From CAZNKU01 sp045545235 (GTDB taxonomy: Bacteria; Bacillota; Clostridia; Monoglobales; Firm-18): DNA of 38,527 nucleotides. Shown piece by piece: positions 7,638-13,988 of this stretch. A program made the position numbers and the translations under genes. The notes under the pieces were generated by a model. The model saw only the letters and a program-made list of their open reading frames with translations. It did not search any database and had not been told where the DNA came from. Where the stretch lies: positions 1 to 38,527 of the forward strand of contig JAZQAN010000061.1 of NCBI GenBank assembly GCA_045545235.1, written 5' to 3'. Numbering within the stretch: position 1 is the stretch's first letter; each line of letters starts with the position of its first letter.

Positions 7638-8810
7638 ATGGATAAAAAAGAATTTGCACTAAAAAAACATGAAGAGTGGAACGGTAAACTTGAAGTTGCC
7701 CTAAGATGTGAAGTAAACACCAAGGAAGACCTGGCTGTTGCTTATACTCCGGGTGTTGCAGAACCTTGTCTTGCAATATCTGAAAACACAGACCTTAGCT
7801 ACACTTACACAAGACGCGGTAATATGGTAGCGGTTGTTACTGACGGTACTGCAGTTTTGGGGCTTGGGGATATTGGTCCTGAAGCAGGTATGCCTGTTAT
7901 GGAAGGTAAGTGTGCTCTATTTAAGAGATTTGGCGACGTTGATGCATTCCCTCTTTGCGTACGTTCTAAGAGCGTTGATGATATCGTAAACACTGTTAAG
8001 CTTATTGCAGGCTCATTCGGCGGGGTTAACCTTGAAGATATCTCTGCTCCAAGATGTTTTGAAATTGAAAAAAGACTTAAGGAAGAATGTGACATTCCAA
8101 TCTTCCATGACGACCAGCACGGTACTGCTGTTGTTTGTCTTTCAGCTTTGATGAATGCTCTTAAAATTGTTAAAAAGGATATTTCAGAAATTACTGCAGT
8201 TGTTAATGGTTGCGGTGCAGCAGGTGTTGCTATTACAAAGCTTCTTATAAGCGTTGGTCTTAAAAATGTAATTATCTGCGACACTAAGGGTGCTATTTAT
8301 GAAGGCAGAGGAAACCTTAACGAATCTAAACAGGAAATGGCTGAAATTACCAATAAGGGTAAAATTGCAGGTACTCTTGCAGAGGTTATTAAGGGTGCAG
8401 ATGTATTTATCGGTGTTTCTGCTCCGAAGATGCTTACACCTGAAATGATTAAGACTATGGCTAAAGACCCTATCGTGTTTGCTATGGCTAACCCTATTCC
8501 TGAAATTTTGCCTGACGAAGCTAAAGAAGCAGGCGTTGCTGTTATGGGTACAGGTCGTTCAGACTTCCCTAACCAGATTAACAACGTACTTGCATTCCCC
8601 GGTATCTTCCGCGGTGCTTTGGATGTTCGTGCAAGTGATATTAATGACGAAATGAAAATTGCCGCTGCAAAGGCAATCGCTTCAATGGTTAAGGATGATG
8701 AGCTTAACCCTGAATACATTATTCCTGATTCATTCCATCCGGAAGTTTCAAAGGCTGTTGCAGATGCAGTAGCAGAAGCGGCTAAGAAAACAGGCGTAGC
8801 AAGAATATAA
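7638..8810 (+). CDS. Malic enzyme (oxaloacetate-decarboxylating malate dehydrogenase)
   Basis: The 390-residue enzyme converts malate to pyruvate and CO2 with reduction of NAD(P). It has the short bacterial form, without the C-terminal phosphotransacetylase domain found in proteobacterial MaeB. Visible family blocks are AVAYTPGVAEPC (catalytic Tyr), VTDGTAVLGLGDIGPEAG, MEGKCALFKRF (catalytic Lys), and FHDDQHGTAVV (metal-binding acids), followed by the Rossmann loop NGCGAAGVAI and ending with the usual MANPIPEI region. It has its own promoter and terminator, so it is a single-gene unit. Cofactor preference is not decided here. Confidence 0.93.
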   Translation: MDKKEFALKKHEEWNGKLEVALRCEVNTKEDLAVAYTPGVAEPCLAISENTDLSYTYTRRGNMVAVVTDGTAVLGLGDIGPEAGMPVMEGKCALFKRFGDVDAFPLCVRSKSVDDIVNTVKLIAGSFGGVNLEDISAPRCFEIEKRLKEECDIPIFHDDQHGTAVVCLSALMNALKIVKKDISEITAVVNGCGAAGVAITKLLISVGLKNVIICDTKGAIYEGRGNLNESKQEMAEITNKGKIAGTLAEVIKGADVFIGVSAPKMLTPEMIKTMAKDPIVFAMANPIPEILPDEAKEAGVAVMGTGRSDFPNQINNVLAFPGIFRGALDVRASDINDEMKIAAAKAIASMVKDDELNPEYIIPDSFHPEVSKAVADAVAEAAKKTGVARI

Positions 8811-8823
8811 TTAACAATTATTG

Positions 8824-8854
8824 AGAAACCCGAAAAATCGGGTTTCTTTTTTTG
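8824..8854 (+). terminator. Rho-independent terminator of the malic enzyme gene
   Basis: AGAAACCCGA (8824-8833) and TCGGGTTTCT (8838-8847) form a perfect 10-pair stem with loop AAAA, followed by a T-tract. Confidence 0.9.
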
Positions 8855-8863
8855 CAAAAATTG

Positions 8864-8897
8864 ATAATTGTGGTAGAAATGCTATGAATTTCTTTGA
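8864..8897 (+). repeat. Hairpin repeat, copy 1 (short)
   Basis: This copy reads ATAATTGTGGTAGAAAT, then gctatga, then ATTTCTTTG. It shares the frame AATT-TGGTAGAAA-hairpin-TTTCTTTG with copies at about 9355-9450 and 13847-13960. It lies between the malic enzyme terminator and the promoter of the structured RNA. Confidence 0.5.
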
Positions 8898-8943
8898 TTG
8901 TTTATTTGTCGAAATATTTAGAAATTTGACGATGAAAAGGGAC

Positions 8944-8972
8944 TTGTATTTTATTTTGTAATTTGGTATAAT
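8944..8972 (+). promoter_or_regulatory. Promoter of the structured RNA
   Basis: TTGTAT (8944-8949) and TATAAT (8967-8972) are separated by 17 bases. The expected start of transcription, seven bases after the -10 box, is G8979, exactly the first base of the closing stem described in the next entry. Confidence 0.7.
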
Positions 8973-8978
8973 AATACT

Positions 8979-9122
8979 GCGATATGATTAATCAAATTGA
9001 TTGTCCAATTTAATATATTTAACAGAGGTTGTATTTGAAAAAAATGCAAGCTCTTAACTCTGTTGAATTTTTTTAAATTGGACTTTGTTAAATCATGTCG
9101 CAATGAAAAGCTTGCGTTTTTT
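8979..9122 (+). ncRNA. Structured non-coding RNA or leader, rod-like (6S-like shape)
   Basis: Long-range pairing is extensive. GCGATATGATT (8979-8989) pairs with AATCATGTCGC (9091-9101). GTCCAATTTAA (9003-9013) pairs perfectly with TTAAATTGGAC (9073-9083). TTTAACAGAG (9018-9027) pairs with CTCTGTTGAA (9058-9067). TTGTATTT pairs with AAATGCAA in the apical part. Between the first two stems is an open region of 13 and 7 bases. The closing stem is followed by CGCAA-tgaaaagc-TTGCG and six T. This closing stem, central bubble and long arm recall 6S RNA, but about 125-145 bases is short for 6S and I cannot confirm family membership. GCAAGCT (9046-9052) can alternatively pair with AGCTTGC (9109-9115), so a switch-like leader for the downstream 43-residue gene is the main alternative. 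Confidence 0.6.
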
Positions 9123-9149
9123 AGCGTCGGCTTTTGTCGGCGCTTTTTT
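9123..9149 (+). terminator. Second, tandem terminator after the structured RNA
   Basis: AGCGTCGGC (9123-9131) and GTCGGCGCT (9136-9144) form nine consecutive pairs, two of them G-U, with loop TTTT, followed directly by a T-tract. It comes straight after the first hairpin and T-tract at 9099-9122, and 34 bases before a small gene. Confidence 0.8.
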
Positions 9150-9182
9150 GTTTTTATACTAAATTGCAAAGGAGTATATAAA

Positions 9183-9314
9183 ATGGTAAAGGACGAAATG
9201 TATTACAAATTATTTAATAAAATTACAGATATTTTGGAAACTATAAAAAATATGGAGGAGGAAATAAAACAAATACAGATAGAAACGGAAGAAATGTACA
9301 TAAATGAAGAATAA
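9183..9314 (+). CDS. Small acidic coiled-coil protein, 43 residues
   Basis: ATG 9183 has a strong ribosome binding site, AAAGGAG at 9168-9174, eight bases upstream. The product begins MVKDEMYYKLFNKI and ends EEMYINEE. It is predicted to be almost entirely helical, with regularly spaced Ile, Leu and Met (FNKITDILETIKNMEEEIKQ) between charged residues, as in a short coiled coil, and has a net negative charge. It has no membrane segment or metal motif. I cannot assign a function. The open frame continues upstream to 9063 but crosses the structured RNA and both terminators, so the short start is preferred. It has its own terminator. Expression depends either on read-through of tandem terminators or on a weak -10-like TATACT at 9155-9160. 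Confidence 0.7.
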   Translation: MVKDEMYYKLFNKITDILETIKNMEEEIKQIQIETEEMYINEE

Positions 9315-9321
9315 GAGATAG

Positions 9322-9348
9322 GGAAATCCTGAAAGGATTTCCTTTTTT
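9322..9348 (+). terminator. Terminator of the 43-residue gene
   Basis: GGAAATCC (9322-9329) and GGATTTCC (9335-9342) form a perfect eight-pair stem with loop TGAAA, followed by TTTTTT. Confidence 0.9.
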
Positions 9349-9354
9349 AATGCA

Positions 9355-9450
9355 GAATTATTGTTGGAATGCTTTGCATTTCTTTGGTTTTTATGCGGAA
9401 TGCATTAATTCATTCCTATTCATTCGTCATTTTAAAAATTGCAGGGAAAT
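9355..9450 (+). repeat. Hairpin repeat, copy 2
   Basis: It begins GAATTATTGTTGGAATGC, continues tttGCATTTCTTTGG, and is followed by a second palindrome, GGAAT-gcattaattc-ATTCC. Compared with copy 3 the first hairpin has changed on both arms (TGC/GCA instead of CAC/GTG), which keeps the pairing. Confidence 0.5.
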
Positions 9451-9468
9451 GATTTATTCCTTTTGTTC

Positions 9469-9497
9469 TTGCCTTTTCTTTTAACTTATTATATAAT
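9469..9497 (+). promoter_or_regulatory. Promoter of the HAD-MFS operon
   Basis: TTGCCT (9469-9474) and TATAAT (9492-9497) are 17 bases apart, about 30 bases before the ATG at 9530. Confidence 0.65.
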
Positions 9498-9529
9498 ATA
9501 AAGGTATTTTTATTGGTGAGGAAGAGAAA

Positions 9530-10174
9530 ATGATAAAATATATTTTGTTTGATCTTGATGGTACACTTACTGACCCTGAAGAGGGGATAACAAAATGTGT
9601 ACAGTATGCACTTAAAAAATTTGGTATAGAAAAAAGTTGTGACGAGCTTTTGGAATTTATTGGTCCGCCACTTAAAGAGCAGTTTATGGAATATGCAGAC
9701 CTTTCGGAAGAGGATGGGGAAAAAGCAGTTGCATATTACCGTGAACGGTATGCACCAAAGGGGATTTTTGAAAACGGTGTATATGACGGGGTGCTTGAAA
9801 TGCTTGCAAGCCTTAAGGAAAAAGGTTACATTCTTGCAGTGGCTACAAGCAAGCCTTCAATTTATTCAAGGCAGATTTGTGATAAATACGGCATATCCGA
9901 CTACATCACATACCTTTCGGGAAGTGAGCTTGACGGCACAAACACCGACAAGGCGGCAGTTATAAAAATTGCTATGGACCATCTTGGTGCAGCTGCCGAC
10001 AATACTATTATGGTGGGTGACAGAATTTTTGACCTTGAGGGTGCGAAGAAAAACAAAATCCCCGCTATTGCAGTAACATACGGCTATGCCGCAGACGGAG
10101 AGTTTGACGGGGCGGATGCCATTGGGTTTGCATCCTCGCCTGAAGATGTTATAAGAATTTTGGAAAATATATAG
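9530..10174 (+). CDS. HAD-superfamily phosphatase (phosphoglycolate phosphatase-like)
   Basis: The 214-residue protein has all four HAD motifs: I, FDLDGTLTD at residues 7-15 (nucleophile Asp8, acid/base Asp10); II, VATSKPS; III, a Lys in TNTDKAAVI; and IV, GDRIFDLEGAKKN. The helical cap between motifs I and II puts it in the Gph/PpaX class (subfamily IA). Such enzymes remove phosphate from small metabolites, including phosphoglycolate, nucleotides and pyrophosphate. The substrate is not predictable. The ribosome binding site is GAGGAAGAG. An MFS transporter gene starts 11 bases after its stop, so the two probably form an operon and may act on a shared compound. Confidence 0.88.
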   Translation: MIKYILFDLDGTLTDPEEGITKCVQYALKKFGIEKSCDELLEFIGPPLKEQFMEYADLSEEDGEKAVAYYRERYAPKGIFENGVYDGVLEMLASLKEKGYILAVATSKPSIYSRQICDKYGISDYITYLSGSELDGTNTDKAAVIKIAMDHLGAAADNTIMVGDRIFDLEGAKKNKIPAIAVTYGYAADGEFDGADAIGFASSPEDVIRILENI

Positions 10175-10185
10175 AGGTAATTAAA

Positions 10186-11415
10186 ATGAATAACTATAAA
10201 AGTGTAAAAGCTGCATGTTATATGACTAATATTTCTATGGCTATTGTAACAAACATTACGCCTATTTTATTTTTAACATTCAGGGAGCTTTACGGAATAT
10301 CATATTCCCTTCTGGGACTTTTGGTTTTTATAAATTTTTGCACACAGCTTACTATTGACTTGATATTCTCATTCTTTTCACACAAGTTTGATATACCTAA
10401 AACTGTTAAGTTTACACCTGTGCTTACATTTACGGGATTTTTAATTTTTGCCCTGTGGCCTATGGTTTTTCCGCAAACGGCATATGTAGGTATTGTAATA
10501 GGTACAGTGGTGTTTTCGGCATCGGGGGGTCTTTGTGAGGTTTTAATAAGCCCTGTTATTGCGGCTATACCTGCTGATGAGCCTGACCGTGAAATGAGTA
10601 AGTTACATTCCATATATGCCTGGGGCGTTGTTGGTATGGTAATTTTTGCAACCTTGTTTCTTGCAATATTTGGAAAACAAACGTGGGGGTTGCTTATACT
10701 TATATTTATGCTTGTGCCTGTTATGGCGGCAGTTTTGTTTGCAAAATCTGAAATTCCGCCTATGGAAACTCCAAAAAAGGTATCCGGTGCACTTAAAATG
10801 CTTAAAAACAAGGTTCTTATTATGGCGGTTATCGGAATTTTTCTTGGTGGTGCGGCAGAGTGCACAATGGCTCAATGGTGTTCGGGGTACATAGAAAATG
10901 TCACTAAACTTCCAAAGGTTTTGGGGGATGTTTTTGGTGTTGCATTGTTTTCTGTTATGCTTGGACTTGGCAGAACTATATATGCAAATGTTGGCAGAAA
11001 TATTGAAAAGGTTTTGTTTATGGGTGCCTGCGGTGCGGTTTTGTGCTACGCTGTTGCGGTAATTTCTCCATACCCTGTGGTTACTCTTATTGCCTGCGCC
11101 TTTACGGGCTTTTGCACATCTATGTTGTGGCCGGGAAGTCTTATTGCTGTATCTGACAGAATCCCTGACGGTGGAGTGTTTATGTATGCTATGATGGCAT
11201 CGGGCGGTGACCTTGGTGCATCGGTTGTGCCACAGCTTGTGGGAGTTGTTACCGACAAGGTTATGGTTTCGGATTACATGATGAAAATTGCATCAGGCTT
11301 TAATATGACTATTGAACAGCTTGGTATGAGATGCGGTATGCTTTTGGGTGTAATTTTTCCGCTTATTGGGGTTTTTGTTTTTGGCAAAATGTTAAAGGAT
11401 AAAAAGAAGTTATAG
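10186..11415 (+). CDS. Major facilitator superfamily transporter
   Basis: This is a 409-residue protein with about 12 hydrophobic segments spread along its length and a polar loop near the middle (FAKSEIPPMETPKKVSG), the usual two-times-six helix MFS plan. The segment KLHSIYAWGVVG and the later GASVVPQLVG recall the fucose/glucose permease (FHS) branch, so a sugar or sugar-like solute is plausible but not proven. The start has AGAGGT (10173-10178) upstream at normal spacing. It follows the HAD phosphatase gene and is closed by a very strong hairpin. Confidence 0.88.
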   Translation: MNNYKSVKAACYMTNISMAIVTNITPILFLTFRELYGISYSLLGLLVFINFCTQLTIDLIFSFFSHKFDIPKTVKFTPVLTFTGFLIFALWPMVFPQTAYVGIVIGTVVFSASGGLCEVLISPVIAAIPADEPDREMSKLHSIYAWGVVGMVIFATLFLAIFGKQTWGLLILIFMLVPVMAAVLFAKSEIPPMETPKKVSGALKMLKNKVLIMAVIGIFLGGAAECTMAQWCSGYIENVTKLPKVLGDVFGVALFSVMLGLGRTIYANVGRNIEKVLFMGACGAVLCYAVAVISPYPVVTLIACAFTGFCTSMLWPGSLIAVSDRIPDGGVFMYAMMASGGDLGASVVPQLVGVVTDKVMVSDYMMKIASGFNMTIEQLGMRCGMLLGVIFPLIGVFVFGKMLKDKKKL

Positions 11416-11417
11416 AA

Positions 11418-11468
11418 AATAGGGTTTGTCACAGAATGATTTCATTTTGTGACAAACCCTATTATTTT
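11418..11468. terminator. Long bidirectional terminator hairpin
   Basis: AATAGGGTTTGTCACA (11418-11433) pairs perfectly with TGTGACAAACCCTATT (11449-11464), and the enclosed GAATGA/TCATTT extends the stem to about 22 pairs with a tiny loop. It separates the convergent MFS and AraC genes, and its right arm touches the AraC stop codon at 11467. Confidence 0.85.
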
Positions 11469-12297
11469 ATATTATGAACTCTTCTTCCGGTTTTGAAAGA
11501 TACTGGTTAAGTGTCATTTTATAGTGCTTTTTAAAGCAACGAATAAGGCTGCTGCTATCGTTAAAGCCACAAAGCTCGGCAGCCTCCTGACGTGTTTTTC
11601 CTTCCTTTAAAAGTTTTATTACATTTTTCAGCCGGTAGTATATTATATAGTTGTTAAGTGTTACGCCTGTGTGTTTTTTAAAAGCAGTCATAAGTGTTGT
11701 ACGGCTTATATAAAGCTTTTCCGCAAGGTCGGATGCAATAATCTTTTCCTGATAATGATTTTCTATATAAGAAAGTGCATTTACAATGTAATCGGGAACA
11801 GGTGCAAAGTTAACTTCCTTTGAGGATGCAAATTCCTTTATATATGAAAGAAAATAAAGTATAAGCATTTTCTGACGGAATGGGTCTGTTTCAGATTCTA
11901 TTCTTTTTATAATGGTTTTGCAAAAGTCCTTTTCTTCATTGGAAATTGAAATTATACCACCTGTATTTTCAAAAATCTCTATAAGCTGTTGCCATTCCGG
12001 AACGGCAGTTGAAATAAAGTCCTGGGAAAACACAAGATATATTCTGCTGTACAATGTATCGGGAAGGCAGGAAATAAAATGAGGTGTACCCGGGCGTGTA
12101 AGTACAATACAGCTTTTTTTATTTTCCTTTGTTCTGTCTGAAAAAATAATTTTTGTATTGCCTGAAAGTATAATGTTTATTTCATAAAAATCGTGCTTAT
12201 GAAAGCCTGTTACAGAGGTGTAGTAGCCTTCTTTATAGTCTATATGAAAGTCGTTCCATTTTTCCTTATAGCCGTAATCATACAGTGAATTAATCAT
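11467..12297 (-). CDS. AraC-family transcriptional regulator
   Basis: The 276-residue protein ends in the two AraC helix-turn-helix units (IIASDLAEKLYISRTTLMTAF, then RQEAAELCGFNDSSSLIRCF and YKMTLNQYL). The N-terminal half begins with an AraC-type beta-rich sensor (FHKHDFYEINIILSGN, IVLTRPGTPHFI) of the cupin kind. It is transcribed divergently from an LDH2/MDH2-type dehydrogenase, with its own promoter in the shared gap, and probably controls that gene. Its ribosome binding site (TAGGGAA) is moderate. Confidence 0.88.
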   Translation of the reverse strand: MINSLYDYGYKEKWNDFHIDYKEGYYTSVTGFHKHDFYEINIILSGNTKIIFSDRTKENKKSCIVLTRPGTPHFISCLPDTLYSRIYLVFSQDFISTAVPEWQQLIEIFENTGGIISISNEEKDFCKTIIKRIESETDPFRQKMLILYFLSYIKEFASSKEVNFAPVPDYIVNALSYIENHYQEKIIASDLAEKLYISRTTLMTAFKKHTGVTLNNYIIYYRLKNVIKLLKEGKTRQEAAELCGFNDSSSLIRCFKKHYKMTLNQYLSKPEEEFII

Positions 12298-12313
12298 TTT
12301 ATTCCCTACCTTA

Positions 12314-12360
12314 TTGTACGTTTATACAATTATTATAACTATTTACACTAAAAAAAGCAA
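12314..12360 (-). promoter_or_regulatory. Promoter and possible operator of the AraC gene
   Basis: On the minus strand TTGCTT (12360-12355) and TATAAT (12337-12332) are 17 bases apart. Just downstream, TTGTA (12314-12318) and TACAA (12325-12329) form an inverted repeat at the expected start of transcription, which could be an operator. Confidence 0.5.
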
Positions 12361-12411
12361 TATTTTTATGTTTGGTTGAACGATTTGCATATTTATGTGA
12401 ATGATTTTCTA

Positions 12412-12440
12412 TTGTTTACAATTTGTTGTTTGAGTATAAT
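12412..12440 (+). promoter_or_regulatory. Promoter of the LDH2-type dehydrogenase gene
   Basis: TTGTTT (12412-12417) and TATAAT (12435-12440) are 17 bases apart. The ATG at 12473 has AAGGGAGAA upstream. Confidence 0.65.
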
Positions 12441-12472
12441 TCAATAAGAATAAATTGTAAGGGAGAATTATT

Positions 12473-13549
12473 ATGAGTTCAGTAAAATATGAAATTAGCA
12501 CACTTGAAAATTATTGTCTTGAGGTTTTTGAAAAACTTGGTTTTTCAAAGGCGGATGCAAAGAAAATAACAGATGTTTTGATTCTTGCAGATTTGTACGG
12601 CATTGAGTCACACGGTACTCAAAGACTTATAAGATATTACACACAGATTATGAAAAACAGTATACACGTTGATGCTAAGCCTGAGGTTGTGTTTGAAACA
12701 CCTATTTCTGCAGTAATTGACGGTAATTCAGGTATGGGGCAGGTTATATCTGACTATGCTATGAATCTTGCCATTGAAAAGGCTGAAAAGTGCGGTATGG
12801 GTATTGTAACCGTAAGAAATTCAAACCACTTTGGTATAGCAGGCTACTATGCAAAAATGGCAGCAGACCGTGGATATCTTGGTATTGCTACAACAAATTC
12901 AGAATCTATTATGGTACATACAAATTCAAGAAAGGCTATGCTTGGTTCAAACCCTATTGCAGTTTCTATGCCTGCAGAACCTTATCCGTTTTTGTTTGAT
13001 GCGGCTACTACTGTTGTGCCACGCGGTAAAATAGAGGTTTATAACAAAAAGGAAGCAGAACTGAAATCAGGCTGGGGCGTTGATGAGGCAGGCAGAGAAT
13101 GTACTGATGCAAAACACGTGCTTGACTGCATTATAGGCAAGCAGGGCGGAGGTATTCTGCCACTTGGCGGTGCAACTGAAGAAAGCGGAAGTCACAAGGG
13201 CTACGGATATGGTATGATTTGCGAAATTTTCTCTGCAATCCTTTCAGGCGGTGCGACATCAAACCACCACGTACGCAGGGAAAATCAGGGTGCGGGTTCT
13301 GCACATTCATTTACCGCAATTTCTCTTGACCTTTTCGGTGATGCGGCTGAAATTAAAAACAATATGTCTGTATTTTTGGAAGAGCTTCGAAATGCACCTA
13401 AAGCAGAGGGATGTGACCGCATTTATACACACGGTGAAAAGGAAATTTTAAACTACAACGACCGTATTAAAAACGGTGTAGAGGTTAATATTAATACTGT
13501 TAAGGAAATGAAGGAAATTGCAAATAAGCTTGGCATAGATTTTAAATAA
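12473..13549 (+). CDS. Malate/L-lactate dehydrogenase family oxidoreductase (LDH2/MDH2)
   Basis: This 358-residue NAD(P)-dependent 2-hydroxyacid dehydrogenase belongs to the LDH2/MDH2 family, which includes ureidoglycolate, sulfolactate and 2,3-diketo-L-gulonate dehydrogenases. Family marks are ADLYGIESHGTQRL near the N-terminus, VIDGNSGMGQ, VRNSNHFGIAGYYAKMA, MVHTNSRKAMLGSNPIA, and GSHKGYGYGMICEIFSAILSGG. It is a different fold from classical lactate dehydrogenase. The substrate cannot be set from sequence. Regulation by the divergent AraC-type gene is likely and suggests that the enzyme is induced by its substrate. Confidence 0.88.
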   Translation: MSSVKYEISTLENYCLEVFEKLGFSKADAKKITDVLILADLYGIESHGTQRLIRYYTQIMKNSIHVDAKPEVVFETPISAVIDGNSGMGQVISDYAMNLAIEKAEKCGMGIVTVRNSNHFGIAGYYAKMAADRGYLGIATTNSESIMVHTNSRKAMLGSNPIAVSMPAEPYPFLFDAATTVVPRGKIEVYNKKEAELKSGWGVDEAGRECTDAKHVLDCIIGKQGGGILPLGGATEESGSHKGYGYGMICEIFSAILSGGATSNHHVRRENQGAGSAHSFTAISLDLFGDAAEIKNNMSVFLEELRNAPKAEGCDRIYTHGEKEILNYNDRIKNGVEVNINTVKEMKEIANKLGIDFK

Positions 13550-13554
13550 AAAAC

Positions 13555-13583
13555 TTGACTTATTTTTGAAAATAGTATATAAT
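13555..13583 (+). promoter_or_regulatory. Promoter of pheST
   Basis: TTGACT (13555-13560) and TATAAT (13578-13583) with a 17-base spacer begin directly after the LDH2-type gene and lead into the T-box. Confidence 0.8.
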
Positions 13584-13589
13584 ATATAA

Positions 13590-13842
13590 AGTTTCAGGCT
13601 ATGAAGGTGTGTAAGTAGCACGTTACCAAAAGCTTAAGAGAGTGGTTGTCATCGGCTGTAAGCAACCGCAGTGGGGTAGTGTGTGAATTTCAGCATCGGA
13701 GCTTTCTGCGAAAGTCTTTGATATAAGCAGGGTGTTTATGCTCACGAAAAAAGCATTTTAAGTGCGGAATTTCAAATTCCGAATTCGGGTGGTACCGCGG
13801 GTTAATTCAAAGCTCGTCCCTTATATGGGGCGGGCTTTTTTT
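13590..13842 (+). promoter_or_regulatory. T-box leader, phenylalanine-specific, with terminator
   Basis: The leader has the T-box sequence GGGTGGTACCGCGG (13787-13800) and, upstream, the Stem I elements AGAGAGT and GGCTGTAAG. The putative specifier is TTC (13689-13691) in GAATTTCAGC, followed by A as usual and fitting tRNA-Phe. TGGT in the antiterminator bulge would pair with the ACCA end of the tRNA. The terminator is AGCTCGTCCC (13811-13820) and GGGGCGGGCT (13827-13836), followed by a T-tract. Uncharged tRNA-Phe should favour antitermination and raise expression of pheST. Confidence 0.92.
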
Positions 13843-13846
13843 AATT

Positions 13847-13962
13847 AAGAATGAAGAATTAAGAATGAAGAATTATGGTAGAAACACTTTGTGTTTCTTT
13901 TAAAAAAATGCGAAGCATTTTAACCAAAATTCTGCACTCTTCACTCTGCATTCTGCATTTAT
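13847..13962 (+). repeat. Hairpin repeat, copy 3 (full length), between T-box and pheS
   Basis: The two outer arms are imperfect inverted repeats (GAAGAATTATGGT at 13866-13878 and ACCAAAATTCTGC at 13923-13935), each extended by AAGAATGAAG-like units. Inside are two perfect hairpins, GAAACAC-ttt-GTGTTTC (13881-13897) and AAAATGC-gaa-GCATTTT (13905-13921). There is no coding capacity, so it looks like a miniature, non-autonomous repeat. It lies in the transcribed leader between the T-box terminator and pheS. Confidence 0.6.
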
Positions 13963-13988
13963 AACTTGCTGAAAGGAAGGTATATATA

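Noticed and set aside
8297..8857. 186-residue open frame on the minus strand
   Set aside because: It is antisense to the malic enzyme gene and starts inside its terminator. Its Ala/Ser/Ile-rich composition is what the other strand of a codon-biased gene gives.
9063..9182. Upstream extension of the 43-residue gene
   Set aside because: It would be translated through the 3' half of the structured RNA and two terminators; the strong ribosome binding site at 9168-9174 points to ATG 9183.
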